Of a stretch of DNA of 64,000 nucleotides, positions 11,311-21,771 are shown piece after piece (within the stretch, counting starts at the first letter, position 1; every line of letters begins with the position of its first letter). This DNA comes from Calvatia gigantea (lineage: Eukaryota; Basidiomycota; Agaricomycetes; Agaricales; Lycoperdaceae): positions 806,001-870,000 of the forward strand of contig JACAAK010000007.1 in the NCBI GenBank assembly GCA_025093985.1. The letters run 5' to 3'. Both the position numbers and the translations under genes were made by a program. The notes beneath the pieces were generated by a model. That model was given only the letters and a program-made list of their open reading frames with translations, made no database searches and had not been told where the DNA came from.

Positions 11311-11809
11311 CTACCAGGGAAAACGTTGAAGATAATATCATAATGAACCTATCGGAAACGCACCTTGCTGCTCCCGAACAAAAGGTGGAGACTCTGATGA
11401 GACCGAAATCGTTGATCGGGATCCCGAGCGTCCTGACGGAGGCGACCGCACCGCAGCGGATCCAGCAACCGGGAAGTGGGATTCTGCCGATATTGCACCA
11501 TGGTGAACTTGTCGTACTTGGGCAGAGGGCATCGTAGGATGAAAATTCAAATGGTAAATGGTAAGTGTAAGCGGTGTAATTGCTGTGGAACCTTATCGGG
11601 CGTGGAACCAGTTGGATCGGCACTTGAAATTTAAGCGCTTGAAGCGTCTAAGTCTTCAAACGAAGATGTGCAGGTATGCGCACTCAACTGAGTACAAACG
11701 TTCTCCACACTCCCTGGACTGCGTTCCCCCCCCCCCTCCGTCTAAAGAAGCCGCATATTTCCACGTTCTCCGAATGGCGAGTAGTGACATTGTCAACCAA
11801 CTGATAGAA
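11311..11809. other. NLR 5' region
   Basis: The upstream start exon of the NACHT gene must lie here or to its right, but I could not place an ATG. Overlapping open frames on both strands (11226-11537, 11338-11623) have no recognisable domain apart from the NAHDFVI exon. A run of ten C residues occurs near 11729. Confidence 0.3.
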
Positions 11810-12560
11810 TCACATAGATTGAAGATTGAATCTAGTGTTGAAAGAATTGAAGGAAGCTAGTATAAAGTGCACACTTATGAGAAGATGATTAGGGTCCACG
11901 GCGCCTCCGTGCATTGCTTGGTTGACCTGGCGGAAGGAAGTCACTTGATGTATGAAAACCGCACCACTGGGTAACGCGTTTCGATTGAGTGAGCGCCGGG
12001 GGAGCATGCTCGCCTGAGAGCTTATTATTTTTGGGCGGACGTATGTAGATGTTCCACGAGGAAAATATGGGGTTCCATGATAATGAAAACCGAAATTGGT
12101 GGTTTTCTCCTATTATTGGGTGGTCGATGACAAAACTACAAGCGCCTAGAAAGATGCCCGGATTTTGAATCCGGTATAGGTGGCGATTGACAAAGCTGCC
12201 GAGGCGACGTGCTTCGATCTTCCTGAACGGGAGATGTAAGTATCGGGGGGTCGAAAATCTGGGTCGTAGTCTGGATATGGTCTTGAGGGGGGCGACGACA
12301 CCATGATGTGGGTGTTGGGCTTAGGCCGAGTCCAGGTTCTGGAGGATCAGAAATAGTAAGTACCAAAGACGATGACTTGAGCTCAACGCCATCATTTTGG
12401 GTCCGGAAGGTTCCAGAAAATGCTCGGTATACTAACGCTTTACGGGAACACACTGGAGGGCGTGGATGCATTGAAATGGGTAGAGTAAGACCGCGGGTAC
12501 ACATGTTTATCGTGCTCAAGCTCAGTCGGGTCTGGGACTGGTTGGGTTTTTGTAAATGTT
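11810..12560 (-). CDS. Paralogue of the left-edge accessory gene, probably degenerate
   Basis: The minus strand carries pieces related to the gene at 110-823. There is a Pro/Ser/Thr-rich block with FRTQNDG (copy 1 has FSTQNDS), and a block reading NPGIFLGACSFVIDHPI against SPGILTGAHSFVIDHPI in copy 1. Reading frames switch several times and no start codon is clear. It may be a relic, or it may be upstream exons of the NACHT gene, which is on the same strand just downstream. Confidence 0.3.
12050..12470. repeat. Duplicated accessory unit, copy 2
   Basis: This is the partner of 330-860, same orientation, sharing several blocks of 15-25 bases. It forms the right boundary of the accessory kinase/NLR region; conserved single-copy genes begin about 500 bp further on. 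Confidence 0.55.
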
Positions 12561-12737
12561 ATTAATGTGCTGCTGTTGGATGGCAGGTGGTGGGCACTTT
12601 TATTTGAAGTTGGGACTATGCACATCGGTGTTTTCAGTAACTGTTCAGTACTCAGTATTACGAGCTGCAGAATGTCATACCTTCGCATGACCTTGGCTTT
12701 CCCCCTGTGAGCTTTGAAGGGAGATTGCCGTGTCGTA

Positions 12738-12774
12738 ACGCGCTAATTAATGAGTCGCGTCCATCACGTGGTCT
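12738..12774. promoter_or_regulatory. Composite ACGCG inverted repeat plus CACGTG element, copy 2 (importin upstream region)
   Basis: ACGCG and CGCGT arms flank TAATTAA, followed by ATCACGTGG, as in the copy at 3663-3699. It lies about 215 bp upstream of the importin start codon. The paired ACGCG cores resemble MluI cell-cycle boxes and CACGTG is an E-box, which suggests cell-cycle or growth-linked control. Function is inference. Confidence 0.45.
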
Positions 12775-12988
12775 TAGCAACCAAAAAAACTGAAATCTGA
12801 TTTTTTTTTGATTTTGAAGGTTTGCTCCTTATTCTGTGAGTGGCAGTATTTACTTAAACAACCGACATCTCCCGTCTCTAGGCGCTCAACAGCTCTCCTG
12901 CTCCATATCCATACAACAAACTCAACAGATCCACCGTAGTCTACTTTGTTATCTACCTCATCGCCCCGACCCATTGCACGACGACCAA

Positions 12989-15900
12989 ATGGACCTTCAG
13001 ACGCTCTCCAACCTCTTTGCTACAACGCTCAATCCAGATCCAAATATCCGCAAGTCTGCTGAGCTGCAGATACGCAAGGTCTGTACCTCGTCAATTGTAC
13101 CTCTCTACCCTTGCTATCTTGTGCTACTCCTTGCCACTTTTGTCCTACCTCTTCAACACAAATGTTGTTCGTACAACTCTGATCCGTTTTCTCTCTTGTT
13201 ATTTGCAGATTGGCAATGAAGAGGGCATGATCACCGCGCTTCTCCAAATCATCGCCGCCGATCATATTGATATGTACGACGCGTTTCTCACTTTCAGCTC
13301 TGAAGATCTCTAACCCAATCTCCCAACCCATCAATCCCGAAATCTCCCTTACTGCACCTCCCAATCAAACGCGTTCATTCATCTACTCACTACAGTGCTA
13401 CGCGTCAAGCATGTTCCGTATGGCTCAAGAACCGTGTCTATACCTGCTATACCATCGAAATCCCCAACCCTCGCCGCCCCGATCTCAGCCCCATCCTAGA
13501 CTCCGACCGTGACGCTCTCAGACGTAATATCCTCCCACTCCTCGCAAATTCGCCTTCAAGAAGCGTCTCCGTCCAACTCTCGCACACACTCAAGAATGTC
13601 ATTGCCTATGATCTTCCGAATAAGAAATGGCCAACTTTGGCGGATGAGATTAAGCAGTTGTTGGCTAGTTCTGATGTACGACAGGTACATGCTGGGTGTC
13701 TTGCTGCTTTGGAAAGTGTCCGTGCCTTCAGGTGAGTTACACTTGGCCTTTTTGGTTATTGGCTAGGGAAATTTTAACGATGGAGACTAGGTTCCGTCAA
13801 CGCAATGATATCCTCCCAACACTTGTTGAATCGCTTTTCACTACTCTTGTGAACATCGCCAACCAGCTCCTCAGTACCCCTCCCAGTACGGCCCAAGAAG
13901 CACCAACGGTTCTCCACCTTATCATCAAGACCTATAAAACTAGTATCGGAGTCCACTTGAGCGCGCATCAACAAAGTCCGGAATCTATCGTACCCTGGGG
14001 TCAACTCTTCTTCAAAGTCGTAAATTTACGAATTCCGAATGAGATTGTGCCGCAAGATGAAGATGAGAGGGAGAAATGTGAGTGGTGGAAGGCGAAGAAG
14101 TGGGCGTATAATACTTTGGGTAGACTCTTCCACAGGTGAGCTTTTACCCCGGGATCGTAGAGAATTGGTCGATTTTGGTAACTGATCACATATGTGTGGT
14201 GTAGATTCGGAAATCCGTCTCAGCTCCCAAGTACGATGCAAGACGAATATGGTCAATTCGCACAACACTTCGCTACAGTATTCGCACCCGAAATCTTAAC
14301 CATCTACCTCCAACAAGTCGAACTATACGTCTCAAATCAGACTTGGTTGTCCAAGAAGTGTCAATATCAGGTTTTCCAATTCTTCACGGAGTGGTGTGTA
14401 TTCATACTTTTAGTAAATATGAATACCATCTTCTCACTTGCCTTCGTCGTAGCGTCAAGCCAAAGTCGACGTGGGCACAACTGAAGCCACATTTCGAGAC
14501 CTTGGTTTCGTCATTTCGTGTTCCCCCAATTAACGTTCAACGAACAGAGGCGGCAACTTTGGGAGAGTGATCCGGTGGATTATGTCCGGATGGCTGTTGG
14601 TCGGTCTTCCCCCTTTTCAATTCGCAATTCACGCCCCCTCTGATTTCTTTTTCCTTTTCTTTCTTCCTTTCTGCTATTTTTTTTTTTTCGGCTGGTTGCC
14701 TTGGAAACCACCACCTGACGCACTTAACCCGAACTACGAACCGCGCGATTGCATGGACAATCGATACAGACGAATACGAGAGTTTCTCAACTCCAGTATC
14801 CGCAGCGACGTCCTTCCTTTTCGCTTTAGCCAGCAACAGGACCAAAATTACGTTCATGCCAATTCTAGGATTCATCAACCAAGTTTTACGCTCGTACGTC
14901 TCGTTCTTTTTCAATCACGCGAATCCAAAAATCTAAATTATGGCATATATCAGAAACGCACCTCCAACACAGAAATTCGGAGCACTGAATATGACAGCCG
15001 CACTCGGTCCTTGGATTATGCGTCACCCTGAAGTGAAGAATAACATGGAACAGTTTATGTTGCAGTTTGTTACGCCGGAGTTGACGAGTAGCGAGCCGTA
15101 TATCCGGGCTATCGTATGTTCCCACTTTTTTTTTTTTCGTGAGACGCGGTGGTAATTGATGATTGATTTTACCGTAGGCGCTGGAGATTTTAGGTACGGT
15201 GACGAAGTCTGGGTTGGTTTGGTCAGATAAGGAGGTACGCGCTTTTTTGGCTTTTTGGGGCGGAGAGTCGTTGATGGTTGGTTGGTTTTTGGTGTTATTA
15301 TAGAAACTGGGAGTCCATTTCACTGCGGTTGCGGCGTCGTTGGACGATACCGAGTTACCCGTAAGAGTTCAAGCGGCATTGGCGTTGACAGAGATGATTC
15401 TTGTACATGAAGACGGTATGTTCTTATCTTACCTATCTTACCTCTACGTCGGAGTTGACCAAGATGGAAAGTGAAAACTGCTGTTGCTCCCCGGGTCGGC
15501 AAAGTTATCCAGGGTACGTGTGTACACTTCGCTATTCTGTCATTTGTGTGTTAACACAGACATTTCGCAGACTTGCTCAAGTTATCGGACGAGACAGACT
15601 TGGATATCTTGAATCGTAGTATGGAGGTGATGGTAGACCAGTTCCAGACAGAGCTTCTACCTGTCGCGGCGCAACTTACGGCTCGTTTGGTACGCATACA
15701 CCCCCTTCCATCTCCATCACGGAGGGTCTAACGCGTACCTGTGTTGCGTGTAGTGCGAATCGTATATGCGTCTCGCAAGGGAAACAGTCAACCAAGAAGA
15801 CGCGCTGAACGCCGCGGATAACATTGACATCGAAGAGTCGCTTGCGGATATGGATGATGATAAAACGTTTGCGGCTATGGGTATCGCTAAGACTATCAGT

Positions 15901-17586
15901 ACCGTACGTCCACCCATTGCCCTCCACCTTTTCTGGAAATAATCTAAAACTGAGCTTTGTGTTAACAGGTTATCGCATCTATCGAGAGCTCGCCAGAAAC
16001 CCTGGCTCAAGTCCAAGAAGTTATCATCCCAGTCATTCACTTTACTTTGGAGCATAAGCTTCTCGGTGCGTATCGTTTATCCTTCGGTGCTTGGAACATG
16101 TCATGTTTAAGGTGGTATGCAGAACTACTGGATAACATGTACGACCTCGTGGATAGTCTGACGTACAAGTCCCACTCGATCTCAACCTCGATGTGGCCAA
16201 TCTTCGAGTTGACGTACAAGTTGTTCAAATCGGATGCTATTGACTTCCTTGATGGTGCGCCTTGTAACGCCTTCTCGTATCCGGGACGCAGTGGACTGAG
16301 GAATTTTGGACAGAAATGCTCCCGTCCCTGGACAACTTTGTCTCATTTGGCAGCGACATCATCAAATCAAGACAAGACTACAGACAAATGTTACTCGACA
16401 TTTATTCCACGTCAATTACGAGCGAACAGTTAGGCGAGAACGACAAGGTAAACGGATCGAAATTAGCAGAATCGATGTTATTGAATTTACGCGGTAACTT
16501 GGACGATGTACGCTTTAGTATTTTCTCTCTTCCTCTTCGTTTGCTCAGTAATGACGCTCTACAGGCCCTCCAAACCATAGTCGGCATCGCCCTCGGCGTC
16601 CTCGAAAGCGCCCAAGGAAGCGCCCTCAAACTAACCAACCTCGAAGTCCTCATCAACACCATCCTCTACAACCCCGCCGCCGCACTCCACTTTATGGAAG
16701 CATATCGCCCGGGGATGGCACTCACCTTCTTCGAAAAGTGGTTCGCCGCGATTAACGCTGAAAATAGGTTACCGAGGGTACATGATAAGAAGTTGACGAT
16801 TGTGGCGTTGTGTGCGTTGCTTGAGCTGTCTTTGGATAGGATTCCGACTAGTTTGAGGGATGCTTGGCCCGGTATTGTGACTGGTATTATTCGTACTTTT
16901 AAGGATTTGCCGAAGGCGATTGAAGGTGAGTTGTTTCGCTATAGAGTATGCTTCTGAGTGATTCCAGGTATTGACATTGCTTTTTTTTAAGCGAGGAACG
17001 CTTTGGAGCAGGCCTTGCAGGAGGAAGCAGAGAGTGATGATGAGGGTGATGACAAGTTCCTGAATCTCGAGGATACTGAAGGTTTGAGCCTCTCACACTG
17101 GCTGAGCAGTCGTGACTTATGATCATGATAGATGATGTCTGGGATCAGGATTCCGCGTATCTCGAGATGTTGGCTAGAGAAGTACCGCCAATCCTTCCTT
17201 CCTGCAGAAGCTTTGTTTAATTCTTCTTTCCCCTACTCCAGGGCGCTCGTCTGCGTGAAAACTCTGAAAAACCTGATGGTGCTGACGAAAGCGATGAAGA
17301 GTCCTCGGACGACGATGAAGATATCGATGAAGAGCTAGGATACCTCAGTCCGCTGGACGCCGTCGACCCGTATATTACTTTCAAACAAGCTCTCGGCAGT
17401 ATGTCTCCCCCGTTTCTTGCATCTTACCCCCCACCTCAGCTTACGTGTATCCGTCCCACAGCCTTTGAAACCCAGAACCCACAGATGTACCAGCTCGCCA
17501 CTACGTCACTTAACATCGAGCAGCAGACCCAGTTGATGGAGATTATACGTCTGGCGGAACAGAACGCTACGACGCCACAGGCCTGA
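12989..17586 (+). CDS. Importin-beta family nuclear transport receptor (importin-7/8, Nmd5/Sxm1 type)
   Basis: A karyopherin that carries cargo into the nucleus with Ran-GTP. The start is ATG 12989 (MDLQTLSNLFATTLNPDP), the usual N-terminus of this family. I could trace 21 exons and 20 short introns. Landmarks in order are SAELQIRK joined to IGNEEGMI, ATRQACSVWLKNRVY, WAYNTLGRLF, TWAQLKPHFETL, LWESDPVDYVRMAV, PIRAI-like SSEPYIRAI, ELPVRVQAALALTEM, DQFQTELLPVA, VIPVIHFTLEHKLL, FFEKWFAAI, an acidic tail (ESDDEGDDK, then SDEESSDDDEDIDEE) and the C-terminal LATTSLNIEQQTQLMEII. Human importin-7 has the same order, including the late acidic segment. About 1,050 residues. The only break is an apparent extra T at 14514-14516, between VSSF and VFPQLTFNE. 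Because the gene is probably essential, this is more likely an assembly error than a mutation. Confidence 0.9.
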
Positions 17587-17996
17587 ACAAGTGAAATAAA
17601 TCTTTTTTGCTGCTATTTGTTCCCTAATCTGCCTTTGCGATTATGACATGACATATTTTTTGCTCGTGTTGAGATTAAAGCTGAAATGTTGATTATTTTT
17701 GTTTCGTTTTCGTTCTGCTCATTTTTTGGTGGCTGCGAAGATCCCAAGTCTACATGGATACGGGCATGAAAGCCTTCGTGGATGGGTTCTTTGGCTTGGT
17801 TGGTACGGTACGAGTCAGCCGTTTCTTCCAACAAGCCCGGTAAGTGGGCCCTAGAAGTAGCTGGTTTTGGCCCTCACAGATTATTACCACCGTTCAAGAA
17901 TATTAAAAGGAGAAAGGAGATGTATTTATAACCAGAAGCCAAGCCACTCCGTGCTTCTTATCACTTCTAATATGACTCGTCCTCACCTAGACTAGG
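17587..17996. other. Convergent 3' spacer
   Basis: This lies between the importin stop codon and the stop codon of the minus-strand exons at 17997-18270. It is T-rich near 17640-17730 and is probably the shared polyadenylation region. No gene is seen. Confidence 0.4.
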
Positions 17997-18270
17997 TCAA
18001 GTCCCCGATCCCTGAGAAGCCCGCTTCAGCGCTTCAGCTCGCGTTTCCTGGCGAACTTCCAAACTGCAACTTGCGGTATTTGTCAGCGTCGAAATTGACG
18101 GCTTAATCTTAACCTCTGGTCATAGGCAACGCCATCCTTGACGCCCTGACTACCCGTCGCGAGTCTATGGCTCAGCTCTTCACGGATTGATGCGAGGCGA
18201 CAGATGTCGAGGATTATCTCGTCGTGAAGAGGTGCTAAGGCAAGATATGTCGAAGCTTTTCCTTTCGAGC
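17997..18270 (-). CDS. Last two exons of an unidentified gene
   Basis: The minus-strand exon 18270-18114 has a CCCACAG acceptor and a GTTAAG donor. It reads TYLALAPLHDEIILDICRLA and SIREELSHRLATGSQG. A second exon, 18069-17997, reads SLEVRQETRAEALKRASQ and ends in TGA at 17997-17999. The phase is consistent across the intron and composition is clearly coding: helical and charged. The upstream exons could not be placed with confidence in 18.3-19.4 kb, and no domain is recognised. Convergent with importin. Confidence 0.5.
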
Positions 18271-19891
18271 CTGTGGGAGTGTGTTAATATTAGGTGGGCG
18301 TCAGGATTGGGGACATTCTAGGAACGGAAACCATGCACCATGCAATACCCCTGTACACAAAGCATAGTCAATATACTGTATTCCCTACCTCCCAACTGGT
18401 TTTTTCATCACTCTATTCACGAATCTGGACTTGCAAAGGCACCATTTGTACTGTCGAGAAAGGCGGTCTCGATTCCTGCTATGCACTGCTCATCAAGCTC
18501 ATACTCTCAGCTCCACATCTCCGCGACTTTGACAGATACATTTGGGGTGGCATAGCTGAGTTAAGGTCTGTCCAGCATGTACTGTGCCTCGATATTAGTC
18601 CCACAGTGCGCATCTATCTCCATAGCGAGGGATATCATGGGAACCCGCGATGTTCTTGGGGTTAAGTATGTGCAGTCTAGAATAAACCTCCACCATCAAA
18701 TTACGCCTTCTAGTCGTATTACCTATCTGGTGCAACAGTGATATGTTGATCTATTCGCCTCCTGCATCTCATTATTTTTAAGCTTGTATGCCATTTAATT
18801 TGACCCGGACCATCAGTTCATCTCTCGCTCAGTGCTCCTGTCCATTTACCTCTTTCAGCCTGGCGCTGATGTCCCTTTCTGCGCAGTTGTTGCAGTTTTG
18901 GCTATACCATCCCTCCAGGTTGGTGCTCACTAGATTGTGACGGTGCATCAACCCCTTCACCCGACTCAGCTCCCCGGTGAGTATGGAGCTCAGCAAACTT
19001 GTGGTACTGAGACAAGCCGTAAATCCGGTCTTCCGGTTCCAATTTCCCTGATACATAACCACCAAATCAGGTCCCCCTTTGCTTCTTGTCATTCTCACCG
19101 TTGCCGTGCTTATGTCCATTTTTTTTTTGAAAGATATGAAGTCATGGGCTCTGCCATTCTTGCTTTAGCTGTTAATTTGGCCTGCCTCTTATCTCTCGGC
19201 TTTGTTCGCGCTGGTTCGTTTCGCACCACTGATACTAAACGGTACCTACTTGCCCCGTGTGTTTGGCGGTCCCTGGCTAGATTTCTCCATTTTCGAGGAA
19301 TAATGGCTCGGCAACCGGAATGTTCAACTGGAGCTCTGTCATCCCTCTTGAGTCCCTGTAAATACTATTTATAGTTTTGTGCCTTCTTCCAGATTACTGC
19401 AAGTCGTGCATGATTTTTTTGATTGCGGTTCAGTAACTGCTATAAAATCATATGATTTTCGATTACATTTGCGTTTTGGCCCTTGCAAGTGAATAAGGAA
19501 TACAACTTCGGCGGGTGTTATAGGGAACGGTTCAGAGACTAGAGGTAATGGATGCCTACTTGATGCACTTCTCAGTGTTTGCACAGCATGATGCGGTAGC
19601 ATTGACCTCAGGAATGTGATTCTCCTCAGAGATGGCGACCCCTAGATAGCTTCGCTTACTACCCAGTCGGCCGAGATGACGGAGGTGCTAACGGCCATGT
19701 GGTGTCGCGCGCTCAAGCGCTCATCCTCAGCATGCCATGGCCCTATTTCCGGATCGGAACCAAGTCAGACCCCTCAGATTCGACTGCTGCGCGAAGTCAA
19801 GAACAAGGTTTTCTGTCCCTTTTGTTCTTAAAGAAGGGAGTACGGATATATCCCATTGAGTCCGACTGGACTAGTATAAATTCGTCATCAA
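18271..19891. other. No confidently supported gene
   Basis: Open frames exist on both strands (for example + 18294-18665, + 18937-19374, - 18829-19119) but none shows a domain or coherent splicing. Missing 5' exons of the 17997-18270 gene are expected somewhere here. Poly-T runs occur near 19121. Confidence 0.35.
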
Positions 19892-21324
19892 TTACTCAAG
19901 TAGAGTCAAGTCTAGGTCTAGTTGGAAATCGAACACTCTCTGCCTTACATCACCCTCCCTTCGACATCGTTTGTTATCAAGGCGTTCAGGTTTCCCATTT
20001 TGTCCCAATCTCCAGATATCTCTCTCGATAAATATCACGGAACCATCCCTGCGGATAAGGAGAACGGTAGACAACCGAGTACCATAGTAATACTCATAAC
20101 CAGGAGCTGGAGGGGAAATGGGTTGCATTCGGGGCTTATCTGTAGATGGCGCCTCGGCCGGTGGAACAGTGGATTTGATGGCGACGCTCGCAGTTTCAGA
20201 TGAGCAACTTAACGGTGTAGCGCCAGGGACGTTTGCGCTGTCCGGATGAAGGATGTTGGGAAAGGGTGTCACCTGGATCGTATTACGAAGTTCAGCGCGC
20301 TGGGTAACCGGATCTGGTGACTGCCACCTGCGTCATTCACCAGTCGTTAATAACCACAAACACCATTTTTCTCGACAGTTAGAAGGTCGAATTCCTATCA
20401 GATGAAAATAAATAAACATACGTGAGAGTATCAAACAGTTTCTCTATCAATTCGTTTTCGCTTGTTCGTGGACCACAATTTGGCGAAGTCTCCAGAACCA
20501 CACCGAAATCTTGAAGCGCCTTTTGGACCTTGGGCCACTCGTTTCCCCCTTGACCATCGATACCGTTAGACATACACCCATACGCGCGCTCAGCGGGTGT
20601 GAGCTGACGAGCTTGGAGGCGACCGCCTGCACCATGGTTGGTAACAAATATTACATCATAGGCGAGCTTCCCCTTCCGTGAATCCACTGGAGCATCCTCT
20701 GTTTTGGGTTGTGGCTCCCGCCCATGTTCTTCTCTGGTTTCTATTTCTTTCGGATTGACGGATGCAGAAGGTGGGGCCGGGGTGAGAAGCAGAAGATTGA
20801 AACCGGCGAATTCTGCGTCCTGCGGTACAATCTTGCCAATTTCATCTTCCAGAGGATGAGATGAATCTGATAGAAGAAAGGAAGAAACTAAAGAGCCCCT
20901 GGAAGAAGAAAAGGAATTGGGGGGCTCCGTTATGTTCGTCCTATCGCGTGTGCAAAGTCAACGACGGCATGATTGGAGGTGAACAGCTCGCGATCAGTCA
21001 TACCCATCGTGGATAGCCTCTAAAAGAAACTCACAGGAGAGCAACTCTGCCAGCCCTATTCAAACCAAACCAAGATCCTCCAGCTTTGACATCGCGACCG
21101 GATAGGACGTTGCCTGGTTTCAAAGAAGGGCTCCGACGGTGGTAGTCGTCTTGGAACGAATGGAAGTGGGCATCTTGGGTAGGTCGGCGCAGGTACTCGT
21201 CGCGATTCGTACAAAGAATCCTGTTTAAACGGTGCTTCTAGGTTGGAAGGGATGGGAATAGAAGTTGATGAGATGCTTACAAGGCATAGTCCGGGTGCTC
21301 GAGGGTCCATAGACCAATACACAT
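19892..21324 (-). CDS. TANGO2 family protein (NRDE domain)
   Basis: ATG at 21324 opens MCIGLWTLEHPDYAL, which is joined across an intron to ILCTNRDEYLRRPT. This carries the NRDE motif (here TNRDE) that defines the family. Later blocks are VLSGRDVKAGGSWFGLNRAG, RVALL joined to TNITEPP, FNLLLLTP, VIFVTNHGAGGRLQAR, a Ser-Asn-Gly-Ile-Asp segment, WPKVQKALQDFG, and near the end YYGTRLSTVLLIRRDGSV and FIERDI. These follow the order of animal and fungal TANGO2 proteins, about 345 residues here. TANGO2 is implicated in Golgi/ER organisation, lipid and haem handling; its molecular activity is not settled. Four exons; the frame is uninterrupted. Divergent from arp6 with a 447 bp shared upstream region. 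Confidence 0.9.
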
Positions 21325-21771
21325 AACGGATGATAATATCAAGTGGCCTTCGTGAGGATGAGTTATGTGTCCAGGAGGCGTTATGTTAATGGACGGTTGA
21401 CTGTGCTTAGATATCACGGACCGAGTCTAGGTGACGAAAGACGTGGTTAGTTTTTCCGAGCCCCGGTGGGTCGTATGCCGTCATCCGAGTGTTTATATTG
21501 TGTTTCAGCTTTGTAAATTGGGCCTTTGTTCAATATATGAAGTCAACGCAGTCCGTCATCCTATCAGGCTTGCATAGCCATGAAGGTGCACAAGACATAC
21601 TAAATCTTGAAAACTGTGTGGATGTGGCGACGACTACATTATATAAGTTGATAAATTAGCAGAAAAAGACTTGTTCATATCAAGTGATAAAACAGGAACA
21701 AATAGCGGACCGGAAGAAGGACAGATTTGGCACATCGGCCCTCCTCAACACCACCATCATCTCAGAGTCAA
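21325..21771. promoter_or_regulatory. Shared upstream region of divergent TANGO2 and Arp6 genes
   Basis: The two start codons face away from each other across 447 bp with no open frame of note between them, so both promoters must lie here. No clear TATA box was identified. Confidence 0.55.

Noticed and set aside
14602..14771. Poly-T/pyrimidine-rich region near 14650-14700 as an insertion element
   Set aside because: It lies inside an importin intron and has no flanking duplication or terminal repeats; a long pyrimidine tract in an intron is a sufficient explanation.
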